DNA of 64,000 nucleotides from Epinephelus fuscoguttatus (taxonomy: Eukaryota > Chordata > Actinopteri > Perciformes > Serranidae), in NCBI RefSeq assembly GCF_011397635.1, contig NC_064763.1, positions 24,441,437 to 24,505,436 on the forward strand, in the 5' to 3' direction. Below are positions 24,496-36,340 of the stretch, one piece after another. The position numbers were made by a program, and so were the translations under genes. The first letter of the stretch is position 1. The number at the start of each line of letters is the position of its first letter. Below the pieces are notes generated by a model. That model did not search any database. It had not been told where the DNA came from and saw only the letters and a list, made by a program, of their open reading frames with translations.

Positions 24496-27400
24496 ATGCC
24501 TGACAACATGTCACCTGTACCCGTCCTGCCGTTGGTGATTAACTGCTTCCTGTCTGTGCTCGGCTGTATGGCCACGTTAAAACTCATTCCTGCTTTCAAA
24601 GACCATTTCATCTCAGCCAGACTGTACGGAATGGACCTAAACAAGACGTCCAAGAAGGAAGTGTGAGTCTTTGCCCTATCTCTCTTATGATGCGGTATCC
24701 TTGATATCATTTTAGGTTAAATACGCCTAGTTTAAAAGTCAGTCCTGACCTCATTCTCATCCTGTTTGTCTTTCTGGTCACCCCTCTTTGCAGCCCAGAG
24801 TCCCAGGGAGTCATCAGTGGGACGGTCTTCCTCATCATCCTCTTCTGCTTCATCCCAGTGCCTTTCCTTAGCTGCTTTGTAGGAGATCAGTGCATGGGCT
24901 TCCCACATGATGAGGTGGGTAGGGTGATGGATAGTACTCCTGTGAACTGTAAAGTTTTCAATTAATAGCCCGGGCTATTATTTACTTAAAGCACTGAAAT
25001 CGACAGGCCTATATTTGGGACAGGCCTTTAATTTCTTTCACACAAAAGTGTCTTTTGAATCTTTTGATCTATGGACCCTTAGGACTGAAGGAATATGAAT
25101 AACTTACAGGGTAACTGAGGAACGGACACATACTTTGAGGTGGCCAACAACCTGGTTTTACACATCTGAAGTTCTATTAAAACAATGACCTGCTTGGCAA
25201 CCAGACCAGGCGTCTAATTGAGACAGGCCTTTATTTGTCGAAATGTGTAGCCACGAAGGATGACTAGGCTTTTAATTGAGGTTTTAACTCAACTCTGTTC
25301 TTTGTTTTTCATCAGTTCGTCCAGCTGATCGGTGCTCTTCTGGCCATCTGTTGCATGATCTTCCTGGGCTTTGCGGATGATGTGCTGAACCTGCGGTGGA
25401 GACACAAGCTCCTGCTTCCCACCATGGCTTCCCTGCCGCTGCTCATGGTCTATTTTACCAACTTCGGCAACACGGTCATCGTGGTGCCAAAGCCCTTCAG
25501 AGCCCTGCTTGGGCTGCACTTGGATTTGGGTAAGTTGTTCAGTTGTTTGCAGCATTGTCCGGGTAGAAGGAGGCTAAGCACTGTAGGCCACACTTCTTCT
25601 ACTTCAGTCACATCCTCCAGCACCTCCTGGGGGATCCTGAGGTATTCCCAGAGCAGGTAGGATATACACTGAACAAAAATTTGAAAGCAACACTTATTTT
25701 TGCGCCCATTTTGCGCAGGTTTGAGTTAAGGATCTAAGACTTCTTTTATGCACTCAATAGATTTATTTGTCTCAGATTTTGTCACAGATTTGTTAAAATC
25801 CTTGTCAGTGAGCACTTCACCTATTCCAAGATAATTCATCCACCTGACAGATGTGGCATGTCAAGATTCGTTCAGTGTCATTCTCGTGAATTTGGCAGCC
25901 AGCCTCATACCAGCTCAGGTCTCCACATCCACAGGGTGTTTGCATGTCCTTAAAAAGTCTTAAAATGTCACAAGAATACGGCCATAAAAGTCATTAAATA
26001 GTCTTAAATTTGAATTTGTGAGATCTTAACTACTACAAAAATCCATTTTTGTAATTTCTTTTTGTGAAAATGAGTGAAGTGTCTCAATGTAAAAGTCCAC
26101 ATTTCTAATGTTACAAATCTTTAAAAGATTATAATAATGTTATATTACTTCATACTTGTACTTACCTGTTGGCAAAATATAGATTGACCTAACTTACTCT
26201 AGTAACCATATTCATACATAACACCTACCTCTGCACAAAACCACATATATACTACTTGCCTTGAAATAAGTAAAACATGATTTGTCCAAAAATCTGTCCT
26301 AAATGTAGTTAAAGGGTGTCTGAATGGGTCTTAAAAAGCATTAAATTTAACTGTCTGATATCTGTAGACACCCTGCATCCAGCATCTTCACCCATAAGGT
26401 CGTCTTAAGCCTAGTTCACATTACACGATTTTCAGCCTGATTTTGCGTTGCGGAGACTATCTTAATCTTTTGAGTGTTCATACCTCGCGACGTGTGTTTC
26501 TGTCAGCGGGAGTCTCGCCAACTGCGTTACGACCTGTGTGTGCACACCACAAGATTTCTCCACCGAGCCCTCGCGACAGAGCCCCAGATAACGTGGTGAT
26601 GTCACCAAACTTGGAGACGACACATCGTAAAGGCATGGATATTATTCCCAGTGTTGAATCAGATCTGCCTCCAGGGCCTGGGTCCAAACACAACGTGCTC
26701 TCGCGTGCCCAAAAGAAGTGACTATCATAACTTATTAGACAGATGTATATAGAGAAAGGTGACATTTAGAGAGCAAGCCCAAATAAGCAACTTCACTTTA
26801 GAAAAAAGCCCAAAGTCGTGGCTAATAAGCAGACCTGGCAAGTGGCAACCCCGTTGCCGGCTTGTCCTCCTCACATTTCTTCCGTCCTCCTGCGTGCTGA
26901 CATGGGACGTATCCCTCCTCTCATTGGCTGATGCTCTTTCTCAGTCATGTCAGACTTCTCCAGTTTTCTAGCATGCCAGATATCCAGTCCCAGACACAGA
27001 CGAGGGGGTGACCTGCTTGTAGGCTTGTTCACACATGAGGACTCGTTGTGGCAGACTATCTGCCGACTCACCTCCGATCCAAGGTGGCGCTCAAGATCCC
27101 CTGCGACGTCAAAATCGTGGTGAAAATCGTGTAATGTGAACTAGGCTTTAGACCATCCACCTGAACAGCCGAAGCAATAATTGTTTTGCACACCTGAAAA
27201 AATTCTGTACAAACCATTAGAAACCGTCTCAGGGAAGCTCATCTGCAGGTTGAGTCATTAAGATGGCAACTGCTCCCCTTTGATGTATTCTTCACTCAAA
27301 TTTTTCTTCAGTGTATAATCCCCAGCATGATTTATGTCTGTGGTACCAATTTTTAACTGTGCGCCACTGAAAATGAGAGTAGCTGAAACATCTGTGTTCA

Positions 27401-30341
27401 GTGCTGATATGATTTATGATCTTTTGCAGGTATTCTTTACTACGTCTACATGGGAATGCTTGCAGTGTTCTGCACAAATGCCATCAACATCCTAGCAGGC
27501 ATCAATGGCATTGAGTCGGGTCAAGCCCTGTTTATCTCCGGATCCATCATCATCTTCAACCTGCTGGAGCTCAGCGGTGTGTGGCCGTTTCCTTTGTCAT
27601 CATCAGCATTACAGATCACTGCCTCCACGCTGCAAGTCATGAATATATTGGATACGGACAAGTTGATGTTAATTGAAAAACAATCATTTAAATGTGAAAA
27701 TAGATACTGTGTGATTATAAATGTGGATGTTTACAGTGTACATCTTTGTGATTCATCTGACATTTGGTTTGTTTTATTATCTAATTTATCAGGAGATTAC
27801 CGTGACGACCATGTTTTCTCCCTCTACTTCATGATACCATTCTTCTTCACCACATTAGCACTTTTTTACCACAACTGGTAAGTTATAACTATTACGAAAG
27901 GTTGTTTTATAAAAAGAAAAATTTATAAAATGCGAGAGGGGGTATACCACATGTTGGTGAAGCCGTATTCTGTCAACTTGCAACCTCTTTTGTCACAGGT
28001 ACCCTTCATCTGTGTTCGTTGGAGACACTTTCTGCTACTTTGCCGGGATGACCTTCGCTGTCGTCGGCATCCTGGGACACTTCAGCAAAACAATGCTGCT
28101 GTTCTTCATTCCTCAAGTGGTTAACTTTGTCTACTCCTTGCCTCAGCTTTTTCACATCATCCCCTGTCCCCGACACCGGCTCCCCAGGTAACAGGCTTCA
28201 GATTTGTTCGTGATATCTTTTCACTCATTATTCATGCTGATTGTGTTCTCTCAATGACGGCCTTTGTCTGCCAATGTTACTGTCAATGAAAGGCTGAATC
28301 CAGACACAGGCAAACTGGGGATGAGCTACTCTAAATTCAAAAGAAAGGACCTCTCAAAATTAGGACACCTCATTCTGAAGGTAAAGCTCTTTCTCTTGTG
28401 TATTATCTTTTGAACAGATTGCTGAATTAGCTTGTCTAAACAGAGACAAACAGATTAGTGAAAAATTACACATTTTCCCAGAGCCTAAGGTTATGTCCTC
28501 AAATTGCTTGTTATGTCCGACCTAACAGTCGAAATCTCAAAGATACTAAAGGGACAGTGTGTAAGATTTAGGGGGACTTAGTGGCGTCTAGCAGTGAGGA
28601 TTGCAGATTGCAAGTGTTCATTGTTCAGGAGGTTTTTATCAGGAGCCAAATAATCTGCAGTTTCAGATGTTTCATGTTCTCATATGCTGTGCAGCACCTG
28701 CTAATGTGTGCTCACCTTTTTTTCTCTGATAACATGTATGTGCTCACCTTACTTCTGATCCAGACGTTCAGGAGGTTTTTAGCAGGAGACAAATTATCCG
28801 CAGAGGTCTCCTCCTCACCAAAACAAACAGACCCAGGGATTGAAATTAGTAAAACACTGAATAAAGCAGTTTTTTTTTTGTTCAACAACAATCAGTGTTT
28901 TTCCAATGCTCATGTCACAGAGGGGCTGGGAACTCAAAGACTGTAAAAATAATGGCTGTAGCTATTGTGACGTCACCCACTGGTTTGCGAACTCCTGTTT
29001 TGAAGCCTCGAGTTTGGCATTACAGCTGTCGCCATCTTGGTTTTTTGGAGCCAGAAGTGACCATGCAGAGGCTGGTGCTGTGGAGGAGTGAGTGATGGAT
29101 CTGTCTGAGAAGCAGAGGATACTATTAGTAGACAGCCTTAATGATTTGTAACTTTTAGCCTTTATAAAATGTTAACAGGTGAATTATATGCGGTCATGTA
29201 CGGGGGAATTAGCTTTACCTATACTAGCCTATGTAGCCTGCCTATAGCTATACTAGCTATATATACTTGTACCAGGCTGTAAACATCTTTATTTCTGCTG
29301 TAAAGTTGGACATTTTAACATGGAGGTCTATGGGGATTGACTCGCTTCTGGAGCCAGCCTCAAGCAGCTGGTCAAAGGACTGCAGTTTTTGGCATTTCAC
29401 ATTTTATTTTATTTTTATTTTATTTCTTTTTTTCATATGTAGATTTTATTTTATTTTTTATTTCATTTCATTTTAATTTATTTTATTTATTTATTTTTTA
29501 CTTATTTTATTTTATGTTATTTTATTTTATTTTTGCCTGTAGAAAGGCAGAAAATCCTACAGCTAGAGAATGTTTAGCAGTTTGGCTTGCAACTTTACTT
29601 AAAGATTAATGTTTTGCAAAATAAAATTAAACTAGAATACAAATTATTTCCTTATTTTTCAATCGACTAATTGCTTCTGCTCTATTCGTCTCAGTACAGT
29701 ATCAGAACACAGCGGCATCATTTGATATAAAACATGTTTGCAGACTAGTTAGTATCACAGCCCGGTCTCTGATCTTGTTAAATTTTAATTAAATGCGTCA
29801 GATAATCAAACAGATTCGCCTTTTATATTGATTTCATTATATTACTACCTTCAAAAGGGAGATGTGTGCAGTGATTCAGTGCCCTTGTAGCAGCTTACCT
29901 ATAAAAAAAAAGTGCATGTAGTGAGTGTTGGTCCAGGTGGGTAAACACATGTGAGGCAGTGGCCAGCTTCATGCTGTGTTCATTGGTTGATAACAATATG
30001 TCTCAATGATCCTCAACAGGTGGCAGAGTTATTAAAGCTACTAGAAGTGCGAAGAGGCCAGGAGGGAGATGATGATTTTATTGAGTGCAACAACATGACC
30101 TTAATAAATCTGGCACTGAAATTACTCGGTCCCACCCATGAGAGAAACCTCACAGTCATCATGCTCATCATACAGGTAAAACAAAGCACCTGCTGTATCA
30201 AAAATACCCTGGAATAATAATCATTTTGAGGAATCTGAGTGTTTCACTGGATGCTCATTTCCATGTCTTCCTCAGGTGATGGGCAGCGCAGTGGCTTTTG
30301 GGATACGTTATCATCTGGTGCGCCTCTTTTACGACGTCTAG
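24496..30341 (+). CDS. dpagt1: DPAGT1, UDP-GlcNAc-dolichyl-phosphate GlcNAc-1-phosphotransferase, complete
   Basis: Multi-pass ER membrane enzyme that transfers GlcNAc-1-phosphate from UDP-GlcNAc to dolichyl phosphate. This is the first committed step of N-glycan assembly and the target of tunicamycin. Exons: 24496-24662, 24794-24914, 25316-25529, 27430-27576, 27793-27877, 27999-28187, 28293-28380, 30020-30175, 30276-30341 (stop TAG). Phases agree at every junction and give 410 residues, against about 408 in human. Recognised motifs include [18 protein letters not shown] (from about residue 114; conserved Asp pair 117-118), [32 protein letters not shown] and the C-terminal RLFYDV. The exon 7 acceptor has a weak pyrimidine tract but is required by the frame. 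Exon 1 ends GAAGT before a GTGAGT donor. A polyadenylation signal lies about 1 kb past the stop. Intron 3 holds nested transposons and intron 2 a dispersed repeat. Confidence 0.97.
24951..25289. repeat. Dispersed repeat, copy 2 (DPAGT1 intron 2)
   Basis: Shorter copy of the repeat at 17390-17905, same orientation, ending just before DPAGT1 exon 3. It has CAATTAATAGCCCGGGC near the left end and a partial inverse, CTTTTAATTGAGG, at the right. Confidence 0.6.
25932..26375. mobile_element. MITE with CAGGGTGT ends
   Basis: Starts CAGGGTGTTTGCATGTCC and ends with GTAGACACCCTG (rc CAGGGTGTCTAC). CATCCA is present directly on both sides (25926-25931, 26376-26381). Inside are repeated GTCTTAAA motifs typical of a fish MITE. 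Nested in the element 25663-27317. Confidence 0.65.
26408..27147. mobile_element. Harbinger-type MITE with 27-bp perfect inverted ends
   Basis: AGCCTAGTTCACATTACACG and the next seven bases are perfectly inverted at 27121-27147. TTA flanks both ends, fitting the TWA duplication of PIF/Harbinger elements. No transposase. Nested in the element 25663-27317. Confidence 0.75.
28547..28935. mobile_element. Related TTAA-type MITE fragment (DPAGT1 intron 7)
   Basis: Starts AAAGGGACAGTGTGTAAGAT and continues GGCGTCTAGCAGTGAGG, the same terminal family as the elements at 32581 and 37434. The right end is uncertain. A further fish repeat follows at about 28950-29400 (GACGTCACCCACTGG; GGAGCCAGCCTCAAGC). 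Confidence 0.5.
29394..29540. repeat. (TTTTA)n low-complexity tract in DPAGT1 intron 7
   Basis: Degenerate TTTTA/TTTAT pentamer run about 145 bp long. Confidence 0.85.
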
Positions 30342-30362
30342 ACAGCTCTGCCAGAAAGAGGA

Positions 30363-32576
30363 GGGAATGCCGATGGAGAAAATATGATGTTGTTGTGGAA
30401 CTATTTTACAGGCTCAATGGTTCGTCTGCCTTTTTAATAGATTCCATTACCTCACTGTTACTTTTCTGCCTCAGACTGTACCTGCAGTGCTGACCCGGTG
30501 CAACGTTCAAAGCTACATTTCATTTCTTAAAACATGTTCACATACAGTGTACAAGCATAAACTGCTCAGGGTCTGACATCAAGAGCAGTTCTGTATGTTA
30601 TTCCCACAAAGTTTCAGTGATTACAAGCAGGAGGAAGTAACTGGGTTTTAATGATCTCGTGTGTCCACCGTGAAAGTATATTTTTGTACTTGGTTTTTTA
30701 AAGGAAAGTACAGTAAGTGGGGATGACCGAAAGTCACCCATGGCTGCCTGCTACTAAATTACTACCATTTGATAACAGATTTATAGATGCAGAAGTTCTC
30801 TAAAAATGATAAAAACATTCAAACAGCAGTTCATTGCTTGAATCTGCAGTTGGAAAATGTTTTCATTCACACTTCATTTTCCACGACTTATCAATCCATG
30901 CAACATTAATATATGAATTTATAAGTTAATGTAATTTTTTTTTTTTTTTTTTTTTTTTTAAACCTCTGAACAAACGCACATAGAAGGTCATTGTGAAGAA
31001 AAGCGGTGAAGACATAAGGAAGCTATAATTGATGACAGGGTATTAGGTGGAGACAGGTAAATAGACGGGATATTAGAACAGATAAAGTGAGATTATAGTG
31101 TATGGATTGTTGTAAAAGTTACTTAAGTGCTTTGGAAGGTAAAAGATCGCCTGATGAGGATAATGAGAATTGATTGTTTATACCTTTCTTGGTATTATTG
31201 GATACAAAGCTGTATTTTTATGACTGATACGCATTTTTCCGCCGTGAGTTCAGCAGACATCAATGTGAAGTAAACTGGCACTGGACTATTTTGTTAAGGA
31301 ATGTAACTACAAGTGAGAAACTGTTTACTGTTGAGCAGGAAGCCTCAAATTGAGAAAATAAAATCTGCGAAAATTCAAATGTAGCAGTTTGTTATTTGCA
31401 ATACGTGGTTTATGAAGTATGCAGGTTCTTAATCTGGTGTAGAAATACAAGTTTAAGTACTCCTACATTTGCAATGGTGTTATCAGCAAAATGCAGTAGT
31501 AGTAGTACCAGAAAATAAAAGGTTTTATAATCACCTGATTTTAGGTTATGACAGAGATGTTGATATTGGTGTATAGAAAGTCAAAAAAATTGCACCACAA
31601 AATGCCAATTTACTATTTTTTAAAGAATTTTATCGCCTTTTCAAATGCTCATATACAACTGCTTTATAAAGTGTGTTGGGTGTTTTCACCAGTAACACTG
31701 CATAAACTGTTGTGTATGGAAATGGTTAAGGCAGTAATTTTAATATAAATTTTGGAGGTGTTTTTTTTTTGTTTTGTTTTTTTAGAATGATAAAAACAAT
31801 GCTAGATGAACTCATTCAAAAGCACATGCCCCATGCGTAGCACTGTCAGTCCTTATAACTTGGTGCAGGTGATGGCAGGAAGCATCATATTGATACTGAT
31901 GTGGATTGATCAGGTTTGCAGCAAACCTGATGAAGCAATGGGCGAAACACATTTTTTGTAACATTTCAAATGACGACAAAATTAAAAGTAGCAATTCAGC
32001 CCTCTTGTATGCGGTGCATCTACTTATTTACTATTAAAAAAACTGCTTTTTTACAACAGGCGACCACGCACTGCTGTCTGCAATAATCATTAATCATAAA
32101 TAAACATGACAAATTGCCATTATTATTACTACTGGTTATAGTGCAACAGTGTGTGTGTGGATTGTTCAAGTGGTGTTGAGATACCCCGGCAGAAGACGTC
32201 TCACAGGTGTATTCAGCTAACGTTTAAGGAGAACTATAACCATTTTTAAAATTCATACATGTTATTCCTGAGGTCTAAGACAGTCCAATAATATTAGTAA
32301 AAACAGCTCTCTTCCAAATCCAAAAACTAAAACTCAAATTTGTGATGTCACAGGATATAAAGTCTGACGCTGCTCCATAGACAATGAATTGGGAACGGTG
32401 TTATAGATGATACTGAGGGCACCTGGAGAAATGTTCTGAGTATATGGGTACATTTTCTGTTTCACAAGAGAGAACACGACATTAGAATAAAGCTCATCTG
32501 TGTATGAATAAAGAAAAACATTAGGTGGGTCGACAAACTCAGTCTTCTATTCATTGTCTATGGAGCAGCTCCAGAC
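30363..32576. other. DPAGT1 3' UTR and spacer
   Basis: Contains the likely DPAGT1 3' UTR and a 25-base T run (30935-30959). A repeat-like hairpin with a hammerhead-like core lies near 31911-31948. From about 32225 it holds an inverted-repeat host for the TTAA element. No second gene. Confidence 0.5.
31357..31362 (+). terminator. Candidate DPAGT1 polyadenylation signal
   Basis: AATAAA about 1 kb downstream of the DPAGT1 stop codon. Reasonable for the 3' UTR end, but the cleavage site is not confirmed. Confidence 0.4.
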
Positions 32577-33019
32577 TTAAAGGGCCAGTGTGTAATATTT
32601 GGCATGGTTTATTGTCAATCTGAATCTGAATCTGAATATTCTACCCATTAATATGTTTATATAAGTGTATAATCGCTATAAAATAAAATTTGTTTGGTTT
32701 TCGTAGCCTTATAAATATGCTTTCATATATATATTAATAGCAAGGGCCTTGCTTTAGAGAGATCGCCATCTTGCGCCGCCATGTATGTACGGTAGACCGA
32801 GCGGATAATCCAGCCAGCCAGAGAACGCGTTTCACGTGTATAAATAAACCAACGAAGACAGCGGAAGGAAGGAAGAAGGAGGAGGAAACAGCAGAGAGTG
32901 TTAGTAGGTCGTTGATAGAGAGTAGTGAAAAGTTTTTTTTAGTTATAAAGTTTGCCAATGGACCACACTTACCACGCAACAGGAGAGAATGAACCCGAAT
33001 CGTCATCTGCGAGGAAAAG

Positions 33020-34201
33020 AATCAGAATCAGAATCAGAAATACTTTATTGATCCCAGAGGGGAAATTATTTATGTTACAGGTGCTCCTTGCAAGAGAGGA
33101 AAGATACGTGAAAATATAAGAAATTTAAACAATAGTATTTACAAATATATAGTTAAATAAACAGGAATTATTAACAAACATAAACGGAAATAAATATATA
33201 TATCTACATATATATATTGTAAACTGAACAAGATTATTTACACAAACAGAATATATACAGTCAGGGTGAATGGGGTTAAATTAGATTATTGCAGTGTGTG
33301 AAAAAGTCTCAGGGCCTCTCAGAGGGAGGAGTTGTACAGTTTGATGGCCACAGGCAGGAATGATTTCCTGTGACGCTCAGTGGTACATTTAGGTGATATG
33401 AGTCTCCCACTGAAAGTACTCTTGTGCCTGACCAGCACATGGTGGAGTGGGTGTGAGACATTGTCCAAGATAGTTCGTATCTTAGACAGCATCCTCCTCT
33501 CTGACACCACCATCAGAGAGTTACACTCTGTTCCCACAACGTCACTGGCCTTGCAGATGAGTTTGTTGAGTCTGTTGGCGTCCGCCACCCTCAGCCTGCT
33601 GCCCCAGCACACAACAGCATAGAGGATAGCACTGGCCACCACAGACTCATAGAAGATCCTGAGCATAGTCCGGCAGATGTTGAAGGACCTCAGTCGCCTC
33701 AGAAAATAGAGACGGCTCTGGCCCTTCCTGTAGAGAGCGTTAGTGTTCTTAACCCAGTCCAGTTTATTGTCAATGTGTACCCCCAGGTACTTATAGTCCT
33801 CCACAATGTCTACACTGATCCCCCTGGATGGAAACAGGGGTCACTGATGTCTTGGTCCTCCTCAGATCCACAGCCAGTTCCTTTGTCTTTGCCACGTTGA
33901 GCTGCAGATGGTTCTGCTCACACCATGTGACAAAGTTATCCACAACAGCCCTGTACTCATCCTCATCACCCTTGCTGATACATCCAACTATAGCAGAGTC
34001 ATCAGAAAACTTCTGAAGATGGCAGTGCAATAGCTGAAGTCCGTGGTGTAGAGGGTGAAGAGGAAAGGAAAGAGGACAGTCCCCTGCGGGGCCCCGGTAT
34101 TGCTGACCACTCTGTCTGACACACAGCGTTGCAAGCACACATACTGTGGTCTGCCAGTCAAGTAGTCTACAATCCAGGACTCTGGGGGGGGGGGGGGGGG
34201 G
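33020..34201 (-). pseudogene. 5'-truncated, frameshifted LINE reverse transcriptase
   Basis: Antisense 3' part of a non-LTR retrotransposon of the jockey/Rex type common in fish. Motifs on the minus strand are GAPQGTVLFPFLFTLY, then FSDDSAIVG (catalytic Asp pair), then EDYKYLGVHIDNKLDWVKNT and FYESVVASAILYAVVCWG. The palm motifs lie in different frames, so it is dead. Its 3' end is the repeated AATCAG tail with TTTATTGATCCC at 33020-33060. The truncated 5' end abuts an 18-base G run (34184-34201). It is inserted within the TTAA element. Confidence 0.85.
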
Positions 34202-34210
34202 AAGGCGCAA

Positions 34211-34399
34211 CTTCACTCCTTGTGATGCACCCTCTGCGGCGGTTTTCCTCCTGATGATATATCTCCCCAACGATGGTAGCACCGAATCCCATTCTGTGCA
34301 TTCAGCCTCTCTTCTCGCCCGCTCAGCAGCAAACAGATGGAGTTCCTCATCTGTGTGCTCCGGCTCAAACAGGTATGGCTCTGGGTCTGTGTCCGCCAC
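34211..34399 (-). pseudogene. N-terminal fragment of a transposon-encoded protein
   Basis: About 63 acidic-to-basic residues starting MADTDPEPYLFEPEHTDEEL, in frame until the LINE junction. I do not recognise a domain with certainty; the EPYLFEPE start resembles proteins that accompany fish DNA transposons. No remaining part is found on the other side of the LINE. Confidence 0.45.
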
Positions 34400-34943
34400 A
34401 AGAAACTCTTCAAAATCGCGTTCAAAGTCGTCTATTGCAGCTACTATAGTCCGGAGATATCGCTAGGCTAAATAAACAGCTGAGCTCTGTTTACAGGCTA
34501 CGCAGTCAGTCAGTGTGCGGGCTGGAGATTGGTGGAGCAGAGAGGGGAGGGGGTCTCCACTTGGTATGGTAAACGAGTATGTGTGTATGAAGTGTGTCTG
34601 TTACGCTAGAAGATTCAGAGTTTGGGACGGAGTCTTTTACCCCCTGGAGTGTTACCGGAGTTTTTGGAGTGCTCAAATAAACTGACCTTTTTCCCGAACG
34701 CTCCTCTGGTCTCCTGCTCGTGAGGGATTCATTACAATATCGTAACATGATTTAGATTTCTAAATAAATATTCACCTCCTCGCTAGATAGACCTACTCCT
34801 GAAAAACTTGTGCGCAAGGCTTTTTGTCCCTACGAGGCCACCGTCATTTACCCGACAGGAGGGGTGAGCGAGTGAGCCCTGCAATCTAGAATTTGACCAC
34901 TGATGTCACTGTTTTCAACCCATTTTACACACTGGCCCTTTAA

Positions 34944-36143
34944 TACCCTATGACACCACAAGTTTGAGGCTCATTTATATTCCCTTTATGACAAAAATCA
35001 TCTGTTTCAAATGTTACTGCTCTCATACTTCTTTGTGTCCTTTATGATGGCATAAATATAGCCAGTACATGACACTCGAGGGCAGAATCAAAAGTTTCAC
35101 ACAACAACAAACAAGATGACATAGATTTTATTTATTACCAGATACCACATGCCAAGATGCGCCTGTTCATTCCAATGGAGTTGCTCATCTGGTGCATACA
35201 CCAAAACAGTTTTCTAGCTTCTTGGTTAACTTCCGTGGCATGCGGCCTACTGAATATGCACAGCAGTGTTTCTCCCACTGGCTCTGCCCTTGAGGTCCTC
35301 TTTGCCTCATAGACTTTACATTGTGATGATGTCCCAGATTTTTAAATCGTCTTTGTTGGCTTGAGGAAAGTTTTACAAATATAAGACCACCATGGCTCAA
35401 AAATACAGAATAGAAAGATTCATAATTGACTTTGTTCGCAGTTCAAGGTGTCCTGTCACCAGTTATACAGACGTGCCTTTTACAATGGTGGTTTATGCAG
35501 AAAATACTTTCTGGGCCACAGGAGAATTTTTTACTGTACTACTACTACTACTACTACTCCCACTAGTATTGAGTGAGCGGCCACTGGGAAACATTTGTTG
35601 TAAGGCTTAGTTGTTTTCCTGGGGGCCGAAGAAGTGGTCGTAATATTGTACCTTTAAACCAGAACAGCACTGTAGACGGCAGTGGCCTGTGCAGCCATTT
35701 TAATACGTGAGCCCTTACTTCTCTGGTTTCTGGCTTTGAGGGGCTAGCTCATGTTCACAAAAATTGATTAAACTTCCCTTGGCCATGGAAATAATATGTT
35801 GCAATTCCTAAATTCAGCAGCGCTCCCCTTTAATGTCTTTATGACATTACATTTGATAGGTATTTCACATGAATTTTGAGTTAGGTGTCATTGTGTTTTG
35901 TATGTCTGTACTTGCTCATTTAAAATAATAAAGGCCACCTCCTCACCCAATGTAAACTCTATGGCTATGGCCTTGAAAGTCATAATCTTTAAATTAAACT
36001 ACAAATGACAAAGACATGTAGAGGTTAAAATATAACATTTTCTAAATGTAGTGGGGTGAAAATATAAAGTAGTGTGAAATAAACAACAAGTTCAAGTACT
36101 TTAAATTGCGCCTAAGTAAAGTATATAGGTAAAGTTTTGGAAT
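34944..36143. other. Spacer upstream of HINFP
   Basis: The right part of the repeat that hosts the TTAA element, then AT-rich sequence with a CTA triplet run near 35540. No supported gene. Confidence 0.45.
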
Positions 36144-36340
36144 GGGGTCGACAGATAATCGCTTTTTCCATTTATTGTGTAGTGCTTTGTCAGTGTGAAT
36201 TTTTTTTAATTCTGTGTCAACTATGATTTTTACAGCAGACATATATCAGTTGTAAATATTGGCTATCGGTATCTCTATCTGTTTCATAATAATCGGTATC
36301 GGCATCGGCTCTGAAAAAAACCCATATCGGTCGATCCCTA
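36144..36340. repeat. hAT-like repeat upstream of HINFP
   Basis: Begins GGGGTCGACAGATAATCG and ends TATCGGTCGATCCCTA, with ATCGGTATCGGCATCGG inside. The ends are approximate inverses. It lies about 370 bp upstream of the HINFP start. Confidence 0.5.

Larger units (their letters stand above)
25663..27317. mobile_element. DNA transposon with TATACACTGAA ends, twice interrupted
   Basis: The ends 25663-25684 and 27296-27317 are inverted copies with 21 of 22 matches (TATACACTGAACAAAAATTT). The first 250 bp (GTCAGTGAGCACTTCACC, then CACCTGACAGATGTGGCATG) match a widespread fish DNA repeat from memory. It lies in DPAGT1 intron 3 and was later hit by two MITEs. Confidence 0.7.
32581..34939. mobile_element. 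TTAA-target DNA transposon (Kolobok/piggyBac-like ends)
   Basis: The ends are inverted repeats AGGGCCAGTGTGTAA (15 bp exact), flanked on both sides by TTAA (32577-32580, 34940-34943). On the minus strand, an ORF starting MADTDPEPYLFEPE at 34399 runs inward and is cut off by a LINE insertion at about 34201. It is probably an N-terminal fragment of a transposon protein, family not proven. The element itself sits in an older inverted repeat: arms near 32331-32354 and 34950-34974 are complementary. Confidence 0.75.

Noticed and set aside
33319-34399. Host genes of 161 and 202 codons
   Set aside because: They are pieces of a LINE reverse transcriptase and a transposon ORF joined by insertion; the catalytic motifs are spread over different frames.
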